Shown: one piece after another, positions 22,046 to 33,625 of the stretch
Numbering within the stretch: position 1 is the stretch's first letter
Layout: every line of letters starts with the position of its first letter
Source of the DNA: Taxawa tesnikishii (nom. ined.)
Taxonomy: Eukaryota > Ascomycota > Dothideomycetes > Dothideales
Assembly (NCBI GenBank): GCA_030247885.1
Contig: JAPDRO010000005.1
Coordinates: 682,001-746,000 of the forward strand
Direction of reading: 5' to 3'
Length of the DNA stretch: 64,000 nt
The notes under the pieces: model-generated
The model's input: the letters and a program-made list of their open reading frames with translations, nothing else
Told to the model about the DNA's origin: nothing
The model's database searches: none
Made by a program: the position numbers and the translations under genes

Positions 22046-23458
22046 CTACGAACACCCGCTTCCACTCAGCCCGTGCACGCCACCTGGTGCGATATACGAG
22101 CAACTCGACGTGCCCATGACATCCTTTGCGTTGGGATTGACACCCAAGTCGATATTCTCAAACTCGATGTTGAAGCACGGATGTACCTTTGAGCAACTCA
22201 CGCTGCTGGTCCTGTTGTTCTTTTCCTTGCCGCTTAGGTAACCGGTGAAGTTGACAAACGCGATATTGCTAATGTCCATCAGGCTTGTTCCAGAGGTCTG
22301 CGTGCCATTGCTGCCATTGTCCTGCGTGATAGATGGACCGCCGTCGGCGCCCTCGACCTGAAAGTTGGAGAATTGGACGTTGCGAATGCTGCCCCAGCCG
22401 GCGCCGCGTGGCTGGTAATCGGATTCGTAGGAGGTGTTCTGGTTCACGAGCACGCCAACCCAGGTCTTCATATATGCGCTGTTGTGCATGTCTTCATTGT
22501 ACCGGATTATGCGCACATCGTCCACTATGACATTCTCGACGCTCGAGTCCTCGAGGTACTGTCCGAGACTGCCAATGGCCATACCGTTGCCGCCACGGCA
22601 GGTCGCGTTCTGAACGAAGATGTTGTAGGAGCGTGGCTTGATGGCAATGCAGTCGTCGCCGCCCTGGTAGACAAAGTTCTTGAGGTGGATATTGTTCGCG
22701 TCCATAGTGTCTGAGGGATGTTAGATGGATTCTTGATCGGCGCTGCAAATGTCTTACCAAAGCCGTCCGTGTTCTGCACCCAATTGCTACCATACGGCGC
22801 CTTTGTGGCTGTAGCGTTGCAGTACAGCTCATCGAACCACATGTTGGTGCCATTCATGATGTTGCAGCTCCAGAGAGGTGGTTGCTTGACGAAGAACTTG
22901 TTCACCGTCACGTCGGATACATTCCAGAAAACGAAGGGCATTGGACGGCCAGGTTGGGTGCTGCCTGCCTCTGCTGTGTACCAGGCATCGCCGTTGCCGT
23001 GAATACCACCCGTGCCATAACCGTTGATCTGGATATGGTCACCGGTCAAGACAAAAGACGCTGCGTGGTTCTGAAAGAAGATGGGGTAATGGTTTGCAGG
23101 TTCGCGCCAATACGTGATGTTGTCGGAGAACTAGAAATCGTTAGACGGGCTTCACACGACAAGTCGATGCAGGCATGCTTACGGTCCAAATACCCTTCCA
23201 GTCGATACGGACATCGTTGACCACAGGATTCAGCTTCTGAGCAATCCAGTAGTTCTGGTTTTCAGGGAAGACAATGTTTCCGCCGTTGCCACATTGCCGG
23301 AACGCCTTCAGGATGTTGGGCACATCGTCCTTGGTGCCCCCATTAGCTGTGACAGTGCACTGTCTGCGACCGTTGACGGTGGACTGGCTGACACCGCCAG
23401 CGCTGGCCAGCGATGCCAGGGCAGAAGCTAACAAGAGGGAATAGGAGAGAGAATGCAT
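22046..23458 (-). CDS. Exopolygalacturonase, glycoside hydrolase family 28, secreted
   Basis: Three exons, 23458-23183, 23130-22758 and 22710-22046, are joined by introns of 52 and 47 nt with GTAAG donors, giving 437 residues. A signal peptide (LSYSLLLASALASLASA) opens the protein. The GH28 catalytic motifs are present: N-T-D-G-F-D at about 212-217 (first catalytic Asp), G-G-D-D at about 233-236 (two more Asp) and a Lys in Y-M-K-T-W-V-G. The usual G-H-G motif reads R-G-G-N-G-M-A-I-G-S-L-G-Q-Y. The His-to-Asn form is typical of exo-acting enzymes, so I call exo- rather than endo-polygalacturonase. It would cleave galacturonic acid from the ends of pectin outside the cell. It is divergent from the thioredoxin gene with 362 bp between starts. 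Confidence 0.9.
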
Positions 23459-23820
23459 TGCAACTCTCGGATCACGGACAAGCTTCACAAGCTTTTCTTG
23501 GGACGATGCGCAATGGCTTTATGGAAGTTAGAACACCACCTACCTATTCCTCAAGCTACAATTTGATTGGAGGCATAATGTCCCGTCGCAATGTGGAGAT
23601 TTATGGATGGAGACGAGGACTCCGTGTGTCTTTAACCGCATTGAGGGGATTGAGGCTCTTGCACCCTATTCCTTCGGTGAGATGTGGGCCGAAATGCGGA
23701 GACAGCGCCAAACCTGGGGATTCCAAACTCAAAAAATGACGCGTCGCATGCAGGTCCGGAAGTGATGCGCCGTGCGTTGCGCGAGAAACACCAACACCGA
23801 CAACAAACCATTGACCGAAC
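23459..23820. promoter_or_regulatory. Divergent promoter region, exopolygalacturonase and thioredoxin genes
   Basis: 362 bp between two start codons facing away from each other. No specific operator is recognised. Confidence 0.5.
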
Positions 23821-24471
23821 ATGCTCTTACCGGTGATCAGGCCGAGAGCTACTCTTCTGTCCGTGCGACTTTCTCAAGGATGTGTCCGGCAGTACAGCTC
23901 CACGGCGCCGAAACAAGCCCCCAAGAATCGGATCTACCCTAATTCGTGAGCTTACCCGTTCTTACAGAATTGTACGACTGACGTTTGCTCCTAGAGTCCG
24001 GACCGAGAACGACTTTGAAGATCTCATCTTGCTATCCGCAAGCAGTCGTGTTCCCCTCATCACCTTCTGGGGAGCCAGATGGTGCACATCGTGTCAGGCA
24101 GTCAAGCCTCTCGTTAAAGGGTTGATTGAAGAAGGATTCGGTGAAGAGCAAGGGGCGTATCATTTGTCGAGATCGAGATGGATGCGCCAACTATAGGAGG
24201 ATTGGCGATGCGATATCAGGTCCGCGATACAACTACATACGGACGATACGCGCTTCTGACGTGCCATATACAGATTTCGTCTATGCCCACATTGCTGGCA
24301 TTCGATCGCTCGGAAGCGCAGCTGGAGACAAAGGTCACCAGGGTAGATGATATGAGGAACAAGCGATTCCTGATCGAGTGGATAGAGCGGGAAGCGAGCA
24401 GGCACGGAGAGGGCGGTGCAGGTGGTGGGAGCCCTTTCTCGTTCCTTTCCAGCATATTTGGGCGGTCATAA
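23821..24471 (+). CDS. Thioredoxin-domain protein, probably mitochondrial (one apparent frame break)
   Basis: Exon 1, 23821-23945, encodes a basic, Arg-rich leader (MLLPVIRPRATLLSVRLSQ) that looks like a mitochondrial targeting sequence. Intron 23946-23994 has GTGAGC, CTGACG and TAG. Exon 2 has the thioredoxin core: T-F-W-G-A-R-W-C-T-S-C-Q-A-V-K-P with a C-x-x-C redox centre, then, in a shifted frame, V-E-I-E-M-D-A-P-T-I-G-G-L-A-M-R-Y and S-M-P-T-L-L-A-F-D-R, holding the cis-proline. The switch is at the run of four G at 24152-24155; a fifth G gives about 200 residues read without interruption to the TGA at 24469-24471. As written, the first frame stops at 24196. The CTSC centre differs from the classical CGPC, as in the fungal paralogues I recall. 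Confidence 0.75.
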
Positions 24472-25271
24472 GAAGCGCAAAACTCGTGAACTGCAAGATT
24501 GGGATTGGTTGTTGGCAACGATACCATATGCAAGTCTCTGGCCAATTCAAGTTTGTGTTGAGGCTCGGGGATGGTCATAAACCAATTCAAGGCAGTTATG
24601 ATGCCGGTTGTTCCAAACTAATGGGCTGCGAACGCAGAAAACTGTGAGTTCCTCGCCTGGTCGCCATTCTGCTGGGTGTCTTCTGTTCGAAAAAGACGAC
24701 ACAGTCAACCAAAGGGGTCATGATGTGATCAACAACACCCCCGTGGTCGGCCTGTTGGCAAGGGCTTTGATCGGGAAGATGGAGCGTTCGAATCCCGGAT
24801 CCAAACGATTTCTCTCTTTTGATCTTTCCTGTTGTCATGACGGGCGGCTGCGGGTCAAATTCTGTCACTTTAGTAACTGGAGCAGCGGTTCGGTGCTAGC
24901 ATAACGGGTGTGACCTGCAGTAAGCATGTGCTATGGAGGAGGCAAAGACGGAGGACGGCGGCATTGTGGTAGGTCGGGCTTGGCGTCGGTCGGGAGACAT
25001 GGAATTTCCGATCTCTGCCGAAAAACGACGACCTCTTTCCATGGCTGACCTTCAGAAGACCGCACCAGTTCCCAATGAGTAGCACACGTGGAAACATCAG
25101 GTAGGAGTGTTCAGAGTCTAGAATGTACTGTGAGCGGCCAAGTCGGCAGTCACGCCATGAGCGTCTCCAAGGGATTGTGGCCTCAGTGAGGATGGCCATG
25201 TATAGCAAGTGTATAAATTGATCTCGTGTGGCATGCTACTGCGCACATAGACAGCCAGATCAACTCCAAAG
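24472..25271. other. Intergenic region with a TATA-like element
   Basis: No gene seen. A TATAAAT at 25212-25218 lies about 55 bp before the ATG of the next gene and may be its TATA box. A GTTCGAATCC string at about 24785 recalls a tRNA T-loop but forms no arm. Confidence 0.4.
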
Positions 25272-26003
25272 ATGGCAGCAGTGTTTGACGACAACACTTC
25301 GTCCGATATCCATTTCTACACCAACCATGGCCCGGATCATCTCAAAGTCGCCATTACCTTGGAGGAGCTTGGGTGAGTCTCTTGCTTCCCGACATCCTCA
25401 GCTATCATCACCACTGACCTCTACAGCCTCTTCTACCGGGCTCACAACCTCGAATCAGACCCAACGCACGAGGACCCCTACTTCCCGCATATAGCGCCAC
25501 ACGGCCGCCTGCCAGGTATTACAGACGTAACAGCCTCGGGTCACAACGTCCGACTCTTTGAATCCGGGTCCATAATGCAATACCTGACCCTGCGCTACGA
25601 TACCATGCACCACCTTTCGTACCCGCAAAACTCGCCCGAAGCATTCGAAGTCAGCAACTGGCTCTTCTACGCCAAAACGCACCTCGGTCCCGCGCAGAAG
25701 GAGGCCGAGCACTTCACCAACGAGGTCGAAGACAGCAAGGACAAGGTGTCCTACGCCACCGAGCGCTTTCGGAACGAGACTATGCGACTGTATCTGGTCC
25801 TCGAAGCTCATCTAAGGAAGGCGAAGAGTGCCTATCTGGTCGGTGAGAAGTGCACGATTGCTGATGTGGCCGTGTTTCCGTGGGTCGCGAGGGCGGACGA
25901 GGCTGGAGTTGATGTGGAGCAGTTCCCGGAGCTGACGGCTTGGTTGGAGAGGATGGAGAGGAGACCGGCGGTTAAGAGGGTGCTTGAGAGGGAGGGGCAA
26001 TAG
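25272..26003 (+). CDS. Glutathione S-transferase, Ure2/GstA-like
   Basis: Exons 25272-25372 and 25427-26003 (intron 54 nt, GTGAGT, CTGAC, CAG) encode 225 residues. The N-terminal thioredoxin-like half has I-H-F-Y-T-N-H-G-P-D-H-L-K-V, then the conserved cis-Pro region G-R-L-P-G-I-T-D and the glutathione-binding E-S-G in R-L-F-E-S-G-S-I-M-Q-Y-L. The C-terminal helical half has N-W-L-F-Y-A-K-T-H-L-G-P, then R-L-Y-x-V-L-E-A-H-L and Y-L-V-G-E-K-C-T-I-A-D-V-A-V-F-P-W-V, which carries the N-capping S/T-x-x-D of the fold. This pattern fits fungal cytosolic GSTs related to Ure2 and GstA, which conjugate or reduce small electrophiles. The substrate cannot be told from sequence. Confidence 0.9.
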
Positions 26004-26241
26004 ACCCGCAGGATGAGATTTCTCTACACGCTATGCATGATGATATCAAAATTGCCTGTCCCAATGCCAAAACTCCGTTTCCTGTGCCATACGCTCTCGA
26101 ATTCATGCCGCGGAACGGTGACCCTTACAGGCCCTCTTATACCCAGCCAGCGGGTCCTTACCTCCGCCTCTTGCTCTCATGGCCACCCTCCTCTCCACTG
26201 GCACCCTCATCGCCAGGCGGACAACGAGACATGGCAGTCCT

Positions 26242-26700
26242 CTATCGAGGAGGCTGAGAGAAAGCGGTCCCGTTCTCAGGGACCCTAGGAACGAGGGGCC
26301 ACAGATCGTCCCTGCACTGCTTCAGTGCCCAGATGAAGGTCACGTGCTTCTCCGTTTTCTGCCTTGGGACAGTGGGATCAGCGGCGAAGCGGGCAGACGC
26401 CCTTCGGCGCCCTTCGATGGCGTCGTCCAGCGCGTCCAGGACCTCCATCGGCACGCGAAGTTGCGGTCGCTGCTCGACGATGTGGCGCGTCATCGCCGGA
26501 AGCTACGCGAACTGTGCGTTGGTATAGTTATGTATAATCTATTGCGTACAGGAATGGGACAGACCTTTCTGGTGGTTGTAGAACGGCGCGCTGGGTACGG
26601 GACACCAATCCGATCAACCTTCTTCTCCAGCCAGCGGATGAAGTAATTCGTGTCTTGCCTATACGCATCGTTGTGGAGGATGGAGAGTTTCTGGACTGAT
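26242..26700 (-). pseudogene. Fragment of a DUF6604-like fungal protein
   Basis: On the minus strand, Y-R-Q-D-T-N-Y-F-I-R-W-L appears at about 26660-26615. It resembles the opening of DUF6604 proteins (Y-x-x-Y-K-x-D-T-N-x-x-x-x-W-L). A candidate intron with a GTCTGT donor and TAG acceptor leads into H-I-V-E-Q-R-P-Q-L-R-V-P, then R-R-R-A-S-A-R-F, then H-V-T-F-I-W-A-L, the next conserved stretch. The frame stops at 26242, far short of the several hundred residues usual in the family. A stop lies just upstream of the opening motif and I find no in-frame ATG before it. I therefore read it as a truncated relic, though an unseen upstream exon is possible. Family recall is moderate. Confidence 0.45.
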
Positions 26701-27847
26701 GTCGACCGTTATGGTGACCTAGCCAGGCTCTCGTCTTCCTTTTCTGTTTGTCAACATATCTCCTTCTCAGATCCGGCCTGCTTCTTCCCTTTCGCCACTC
26801 GCCGTCCGTGCGCTGAGAAGGATCCTGGAGTGTCGAGTTTGCGGACCAGAAGAAGAGACGAGCAATAGAAGGTGATACAAGTAGATAACGTGGAAGGTCT
26901 TAGGTGAGCTCTGAGTAAAGATCTGAATTGATGTGAAGTGCCGAAAGCGTTGACTCGCTCTGATGAGATGACCTGGTACGCATCCTCACCTCTTGGCCAG
27001 GGTGGATGACGGTCCTCAGCAATTGCTGTAGTGGCACATCAGCTGCCTTTAACTGGTCATTGAGAACAGTATACGCCGCCTGATTTGTTCGTCCGTCATG
27101 ATGGTGCAGATTCCCAGCCCTTCAACCTCTCCAATATAGGGGTCCTCTGAAAACCCGATCAGGGCAGGTAGTTATTATGCTGTCACAATGTAGCGTAAGC
27201 ACTGAGGCATCATGTATTGCGCCTGGGGTCTCCCATCACCTGAGAGTGGTTCTATGTTTAAATCTTAATGGTAGTCAGTTAGCTACGTCGATTGACTCTT
27301 GAAAGTATGCTGTTGCCCTCATTTGCTTACCCGCGGCGGGAAACCTTTCTGGAGGGTCATCGATCTCGCCAGGGCACGAGTTTTTCAATTTAGAGTTCGG
27401 CTGGCAAGACATTACTGCCTGCATGCGCTCGACGTATTCAGATATTGATTGTATTGCACTTGTCCGTAGCGCCTGGCGGTCGCTAGTCACGAATTGGAGA
27501 CCGGGTCTGAGAGCCCTTCAAGCCCGTACCCAATTATGCCGCTAAGATAGGACAAGGGACGATCGAGCACTTCTGATGATATTTCCCGATGCTGTCGCAC
27601 AGGACGAGGTTGTTGCCCGTCACAAGGGAACATCAGCGGCTTATGTAAGCAGCCCAGCATTATCCCCGCTACGCTTGGCGCAACTGAAACGATATCTCAA
27701 TGTAAAGGACGGTGGATTATTCGTCTATGTCAAGTTCCCGGGTGTCCATCATGATATCTAAGCCAACAGATCATCCATAGGACCGCCATCAATGCGAAAC
27801 AGGTAACACCGGAAGATTAGACTGTTTACAGGCCACTGACCACACGC
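26701..27847. other. Intergenic region
   Basis: About 1.1 kb without a recognisable gene. Frames are short and carry no known motif. The sequence is slightly more AT-rich than the neighbouring genes. Confidence 0.4.
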
Positions 27848-29830
27848 TTATTTGGCGCCGGTGATGCTCGCAGAGCGCTGAGCCTCGCTAGCAACGCGGT
27901 CGAACTTGTACAGAGGCTCAAGAGTAACGTTCTTGTTGCGAAGCACGTGGCGTTTGAACCAGTACGGCAGAGCCTTGGAGATCTGGTACTTCATGTGCTT
28001 GCCGGTTGGCACGGCAAAGACATAGTCGAGCTCCTCCAAGGTGCGCTGTTTGGTCTCGGGAACCCAGAGGAAGATCATGACCAGGGCGGTGATGTTCAGG
28101 GCGCTATTGGAAGAGTGTCAGTATGCTGTTTGGGGAATGGAAGTGGGTAGAGAAGAACTTACGCATAGAAGCCAAAGGCACCGGTTGGTGTCATGGCTGC
28201 AAGCATACGCGGCCAGGTAAGGGAAAGCACGGCAGCCCAGAATAGACAGGTTGCGACGGCCCAGGACATACCAACCTCACGATGACTGAGTGGAAAGACC
28301 TCTGCTGAGTAGGTGAATGGCACTGGACCCTCACCCGGCGAATAGAAGGCGGCGAACAAGAAGATGAAGAGGGAGATCAGACCAAGGTGAGCCGGGTTGC
28401 TCTCTGGGATCAGGAAGCACAGACCGCATGCAAGCAAGGTCCAGGCCATCTGCGGGAAGGTAAAGAGCAGCAGCGCACGGCGACCGAATGTATCAATGGT
28501 CCAGACTGCTGGGAAGGCGAACACGAAGTTGACTAGACCGAACCCGAACGAGGCAAGCAGAGCAGAAAGTGTCGAAGCGTTAGCGGCAACGAAGACGGAT
28601 GACGAATAGAAGGCGATGATGTTGATACCGCACATCTGTTGGGCAATCATGACCGTGAATGAGGCAAGTGTTGCACGGCGAACACGGGGAATGGTGAAGA
28701 GCTCGATGAAGCGGGTCAGGTAGTTGCTCTGGCCAATAATGGCGGCTTCCTCGACAAGCTGGGCGTGGACGTAGTACAGGTCACGAGCAGCCTGCAGCTT
28801 GGTGTTGCGAAGACGGAGCAGCGACTTGAAGGCCTCGGCGTAGCGACCCTTCTTCATGTACCAGCGAGGAGACTCTGGACAGAAGTAGATACCCACAACG
28901 AGGGGGACAGCAGGAATAAAAGCGGAACCGAGCTGCAGGCGCCAAGCAATGGCACCGACTCTAAACATGGCCAAGTTGGCGCAGAAACCGAGGAAGATAC
29001 CGAATGCGGTCCACATCTGCCAGCTCATGACTAGACCACCACGAATAGCGGCAGGTACGTTCTCAGCGGCGTAGATGGGCACAGTCGAGGCCTTGGAACC
29101 CATGCCGACGCCAAGAAGGAGACGGCAGATGAACAGTTCCCACCAGTTCTGGGTGCAGGCGGAGCCGATAACGGAGAGCAGACAGAAGACAGCGGAGAAA
29201 AAGATGGTTCCACGACGACCGAAGTAGTTGTTGAGAGGGTCGGAAAGCCAGCATCCGATGAAGGCAGATGCAATGTATGGAGCAGCATTGACAAGACCAA
29301 CCAACCAGAGGTTGTGTTCATAGTTTGGGTTGCTTGGGTCGCTGTCGTCGATGCCAAACTCCACAGGAAAGGATAAGTTGGCGCCGTTGGAACCAGTCTG
29401 GTCCCAACCTTGAACCGCAGCACCGACGGAGCAGAGAATGACCGTCATGTACATGGCTCTTGGCTGGCGCCACTTGTGGATAACTTCGTCGCGAAGAGCC
29501 TCCTTGTCAGAGTCGGAGAGTCCTTCTACGGTCTCAAAGTTGGCTGGATCTTGAGCAACGAGCGCACCTTGCCTGAGCTCGGTGGCAATATCGGTAAGAC
29601 CGTGGGTCTGCGCAAACTCATCGACGTTGGACATGAGCCTCTCGTATGGGATACCGGCGAGAGGGTTCTTGATCCTGTGTGCGGCATCAGTGACTGTAAC
29701 TATTACCTTTCTTTGTTTCCTATGCCTACTTAGCATCTTTGTTGCTGTTGAGGTTGACATGCTCCTTGTCGAAACCCTTCTCGTTCTCAGAGCCCGAGTC
29801 TCTGTGGACCGGATTGATCTTCTCATCCAT
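27848..29830 (-). CDS. MFS sugar transporter (sugar porter family)
   Basis: Exons 29830-29730, 29674-28163 and 28103-27848 (introns of 55 and 59 nt) encode 622 residues. The start ATG at 29830 gives M-D-E-K-I-N-P-V, a short hydrophilic exon 1 ending at a GTAGGC donor, then the conserved [13 protein letters not shown]. Sugar porter signatures follow: G-W-D-Q-T-G-S-N in helix 1, the first loop [24 protein letters not shown] after helix 6, Q-Q-M-C-G-I-N, D-T-F-G-R-R and P-E-T-K after helix 12. About twelve membrane helices are evident. The long N-terminal tail of about 100 residues with N-P-L-A-G-I-P is typical of one fungal subgroup. The substrate (hexose, polyol or disaccharide) cannot be assigned. 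Confidence 0.9.
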
Positions 29831-31692
29831 CGTTGGCATGACAGGCCAGGTTATATGGTGAATTCGTATGCGAGAGCTGAAGTAGAACGAAAGACAGCAA
29901 CCTTGCTACGGCTCAAACTTCAGGAACAAGAGGATAAAGCGTATAACACCACGGTGGTTGACACGCGGTATAGCCCATACATATACCCGCCTCTCAGAGC
30001 ACGCTGGGATGCAACCTCAGCCCGCTAATTTGCTTCGTGCATGATCATCATCATACTCGCACTGCACTCAAAATGTCGGTCTCTCTGGACCGAACACAAG
30101 GCCCACATATCCTTGCTCGCGCAGGGACCTGATGCCGGCGCTATGCAAGACCACCTCCATCACCTCTAGCCACATGCAGGCAAGACGGTCTCCCCGGGCC
30201 CGCCCCGCCCAGGGACCGCCCACAATGAACATGTGTAGACGAGGGGTTTCTCCAGCGCCTTCGCGTGACATTCTCCACCGCGGGCAGAGTTTTTGCTGGT
30301 CTGGTCGAGTCTGGTCGGGAAAGTGCACGGATGTCGGACAGGCCCGATAGCGACGGGCGTGAAACGCAATATACATTTCTTGTGCACTAAGAACGCGTCC
30401 TGCAAAGTCCTGTAAAGCGGAAGCGCGCCTCGACGCCTGGTTTTCTTGGTGTTGCTTGTGCACATTGCTTGTGAAAGAAGAAACAAGGACGCGCCACGCC
30501 CTTGGCTCTGAGATCTTCTGATGCTTCGCCCGACGATCGCAACGCATATCGCGGAGGGAAAGCAGAAGTCCCCCGCCCCCTCCATGCGAAACCTCCCTTA
30601 GTCGCACGTCTGAGATGCAGGAATACGCAACGCGATCGACGTCCACGCTGCGACAACGCACACAACTATGGTCTCGTGAACACCGATCGACGGGGTACAC
30701 CACCGGGGTCCGAGTCATGCATGTGAGGAACGGGACCGACCGCTGCTTGTCCAATCATGTTCGCGACGCAAAATTTTTTAAGTTCAGGTCGCTAGATGAG
30801 ATGAGATCCATAGGCGGCGTGGCCGCGCTGCATGTGACAGTGTTCGTGACGGACATGGACAAACTGCTGTCTGTGGCTGAAAAGTCGTAAGGCGACGCTG
30901 CTAGGCTGGAATAGGCGTTCCGAAGAAAAATGGGACCAGCACTACACTCGGTAGACTGTACCGAGACAACACTCCGATGTAACATCGTTGCGCCCGAGCT
31001 GCATCGCACCGAGAAAAAGGTCCACCCTTGCGCATGTGCTTCGTACAGAAGTTCAACAACGATGGTCCAGCTGCATGAAATGGGGAGGTGGAAGTCTAGA
31101 TTGCGCTTCTCGCTAAGAGAATCTCGATACCTTACTTATAGCACAAACATCCACAGACACATGTCTTCCCCGTGGGCGCGAAAATGTTGCCCCTAAACCA
31201 TGACGCCGTCGACGAGTCAAGGCAGTAGTTGTGTGGGTCGTTCAACCATTCGGTCTCTCGTCTCTCGCACAGTGAGTCTGTGCCGGAGGGAGAGAAAGTT
31301 CAAATCTGTCTGTCGATCATCTCTATGATACCCGGGTACTCTATATTGTCTGATACTTGGGTACAGCATTCAAAAGAGATCACCGTACAGAAGTCATCAC
31401 GCATGACATCAGGCGCAAACAGCAAAACCATCTTCTTTGTGCATCTACGTATGCAGGCAAGTTGAAGATCCGCAAGATTGGCTTCGGGAGCAGTTAACTC
31501 CTGCTCTAGGATCTGGACTTGCGTGACTCGCAATCATGCTGCTCGCTGTGTGGTTGGAAAGAGATATCTCCTCGGTTGACCCAGCCGACTATTCGACTGT
31601 CCTACCAGAACAGTCGAAGTATAGAACAGGCCGTCTGCAAGGACTCTCCATGCTAGTCGTTTTCAACTAGAGGCCGGCTCGCCTACCGCTCC
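29831..31692. other. Intergenic region
   Basis: About 1.9 kb upstream of the sugar transporter and downstream of GMF. The longest frame (minus 30754-30068, 228 codons) has no known motif and a composition unlike a conserved protein. I see no gene or repeat family here. Confidence 0.45.
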
Positions 31693-32290
31693 TTACGCCT
31701 CGCCCTTGAGTTGCTCCTCGATGCCTTCCAGATCCTCGACGCTATCGATCTCGATGATTTTTCCAACTTCCGCAGTGTTGCGCATCAGCTCCTTGGCACC
31801 GGCGTACAGCATCTTCATCTCGCTGTTGGAGGTTACCGGCAGGTAGTAGAGCATGACATACGGCACGGATAGCCGTCCAGAGTCCTACCAAAACCCTCAT
31901 CAGCTTCCACCGTATCCTTCATGCGCGCACCACAAGGACGCACCAGCGTTAGGGGTAGCTCAGCAGAACGAACCGTGGAGAGTTGTCTGGCAGCTCGTCC
32001 CCCAGTATTTGTAGATTCTTATAGACTTCATCGTCGGCTTGCGAGATCTCGAGTGTCTTCTTGTCGATCTGGTCTTTCTTCCTGCCGCATGAGTCTATGC
32101 TTCACCATCGCGGTGTGCTCGACTGCTCACAGATGACTGCCTGAGGGTCCTTTGCGCGCGAGGTGCCCAGCCGGAATTTCCGTAGCGCCGCCTTCGTCTC
32201 CGACGAGAAGGTGTAAAGTCGTGATTCAGAAGCCTGAAACGCAGTTAGTGAGGCCTTCACTAGAGACAATTTAATCGTGCAACTCACCAT
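31693..32290 (-). CDS. GMF1: Glia maturation factor, ADF/cofilin family (one apparent frame break)
   Basis: Four coding exons: 32290-32288 (the ATG alone), 32233-32131, 32073-31944 and 31884-31693, with introns of 54, 57 and 59 nt. The product opens M-A-S-E-S-R-L-Y-T-F-S, then K-F-R-L-G-T-S-R-A-K-D-P-Q-A-V-I-Y, D-K-K-T-L-E-I, S-P-R-F-V-L-L-S-Y, R-L-S-V-P-Y-V-M-L-Y-Y-L-P and A-K-E-L-M-R-N-T-A-E-V. This is the whole ADF-H fold of GMF, which debranches Arp2/3 actin networks. The coding strand shows S-Y-P then a TAA where S-Y-P-L-T-L is expected. A fifth base in the run of four at 31952-31955 restores it and gives 142 residues, the usual length. The gene is divergent from the molybdopterin-fold gene, with 191 bp between starts. 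Confidence 0.88.
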
Positions 32291-32481
32291 GATGGATGTT
32301 ACGGCGTGGAGGAGGGGTGTTGATCCAAGCATGGAGGGACAGCTTCAGTCGGCCACCTGCTACCGACGGAACCACCCCGCAAATCGCATCATCCATGACA
32401 TCGTCGTCTCCAACACTCACGACTCTACCTACTGCCCCAAACTCACCTCCTTCTAGGACGTCTCTATCCACTGACGCCTAC
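32291..32481. promoter_or_regulatory. Bidirectional promoter region, GMF and molybdopterin-fold genes
   Basis: 191 bp between the two divergent start codons; the promoters must overlap. No clear TATA box. Confidence 0.55.
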
Positions 32482-33625
32482 ATGTTCGCACGACTGAACC
32501 AATTGACACGACATCTCTCTCGTCCTCTACCCAACTACGCACATCGATCCGCCGCATCTTCCGGCCAGTCTAGTGTTCTCTCGCCGGTATCGACGACCAT
32601 GGCGGCAGCCAACAACAAGAAGATGATACATACGGCGGGCGCCATCATCATCGGCGACGAGGTGCTAGGTGGAAAGGTCAATCATCCTGATATCTCACAT
32701 GTCGAGTCGTGGAAAACTTGATGCAAGTTGCCATAGTAGCAGAGCATACACTGAATCGAATCTAGCAACTTAGACCGTAGACACCAACTCCGCATACTTC
32801 GCCAAGTTCTGCTTTTCACTCGGCATCAACCTGAAGCGCATTGAGGTCATTGGCGACGATGAGTCCGAAATCATTGAGGCCACACAGCGCATGTCATCGA
32901 ACTACGACTTTGTAGTAACAAGTGGAGGAATAGGACCGACCCACGACGACATTACGTATCAGTCGATCGCGCGGGGTTCAAACTTCCGTTGGAGTTGCAC
33001 GATGAGGCATTTGCAAAGATGAAGAAGCTGAGCAGACCGCACCCTTCGCAACCAAACTTTGACTGGGAAACACCTAGTGCGGCGCTCACGGCGAAGAAGA
33101 GGATGATCGAGCTGCCGTACGACAAGAGCCTGCCAGATGAGGATCAGGTTATCTTCACGTCGCCTGACCTCTGGGTGCCCGTTAGTGTGGTCAACGGAAA
33201 CATTCACATCTTGCCAGGCGTGCCGCGGCTATTTGAGAGGATGCTGGATGGTTTAAAGCCCAGATTGCTGCCACGGTTGACGGATCCGGAAGGCAAGGGT
33301 GTTTACAGAGTACTGTTCTCTACACCGCTGGCGGAGAGTGCGGTGGCAGGCTATTTGACCGAGTTGGCCGCGAAGACGGAGCCGAAGGGTGTTAAAGTTG
33401 GGAGGTAAGCAAACACGGATCCGCTGGGCACATGGTGTAGTCTGGCTGACAATTGCGCTTAGCTATCCACGCTGGGGAAAGGCCAGAAACACCGTCACGC
33501 TTGTTGGTCGTGACAAGGAGTTCATGGATAGCTTGATTCCGGAGGTAGAGAAGGGTGTCCAGGGCAAGAGGGTAAGCACGGAAGGCGAGGATGATGTTGA
33601 AGGCGAGTCGGATAAGGATACTTGA
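32482..33625 (+). CDS. Molybdopterin-binding (MoCF_biosynth/CinA-like) domain protein (one apparent frame break)
   Basis: Exons 32482-32676, 32774-33404 and 33463-33625 encode 329 residues with one base restored. The domain reads T-A-G-A-I-I-I-G-D-E-V-L-G-G-K, D-T-N-S-A-Y-F-A-K, then V-V-T-S-G-G-I-G-P-T-H-D-D-I-T-Y, the classic MoCF_biosynth/CinA signature. Later come H-I-L-P-G-V-P-R-L-F and S-Y-P-R-W-G-K. Fungal members resemble the N-terminal domain of FLAD1 and are annotated as FAD synthetase-like or molybdopterin-binding; the true reaction is not settled. The leader before the internal M-A-A-A-N-N-K-K at 32599 may be a mitochondrial signal, or that ATG may be the start. Intron 1 (97 nt) has a weak GTCAAT donor. 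The frame breaks at the G4 run 32973-32976; a fifth G reads A-R-G-F-K-L-P-L-E-L. Confidence 0.8.

Noticed and set aside
24780-24800. tRNA-like GTTCGAATCC string
   Set aside because: The flanking bases do not pair as a T-arm, and no anticodon or acceptor stem can be drawn around it.
30068-30754. Gene for a 228-residue minus-strand protein
   Set aside because: Arg- and Cys-rich without motifs, in an otherwise empty region; likely chance.
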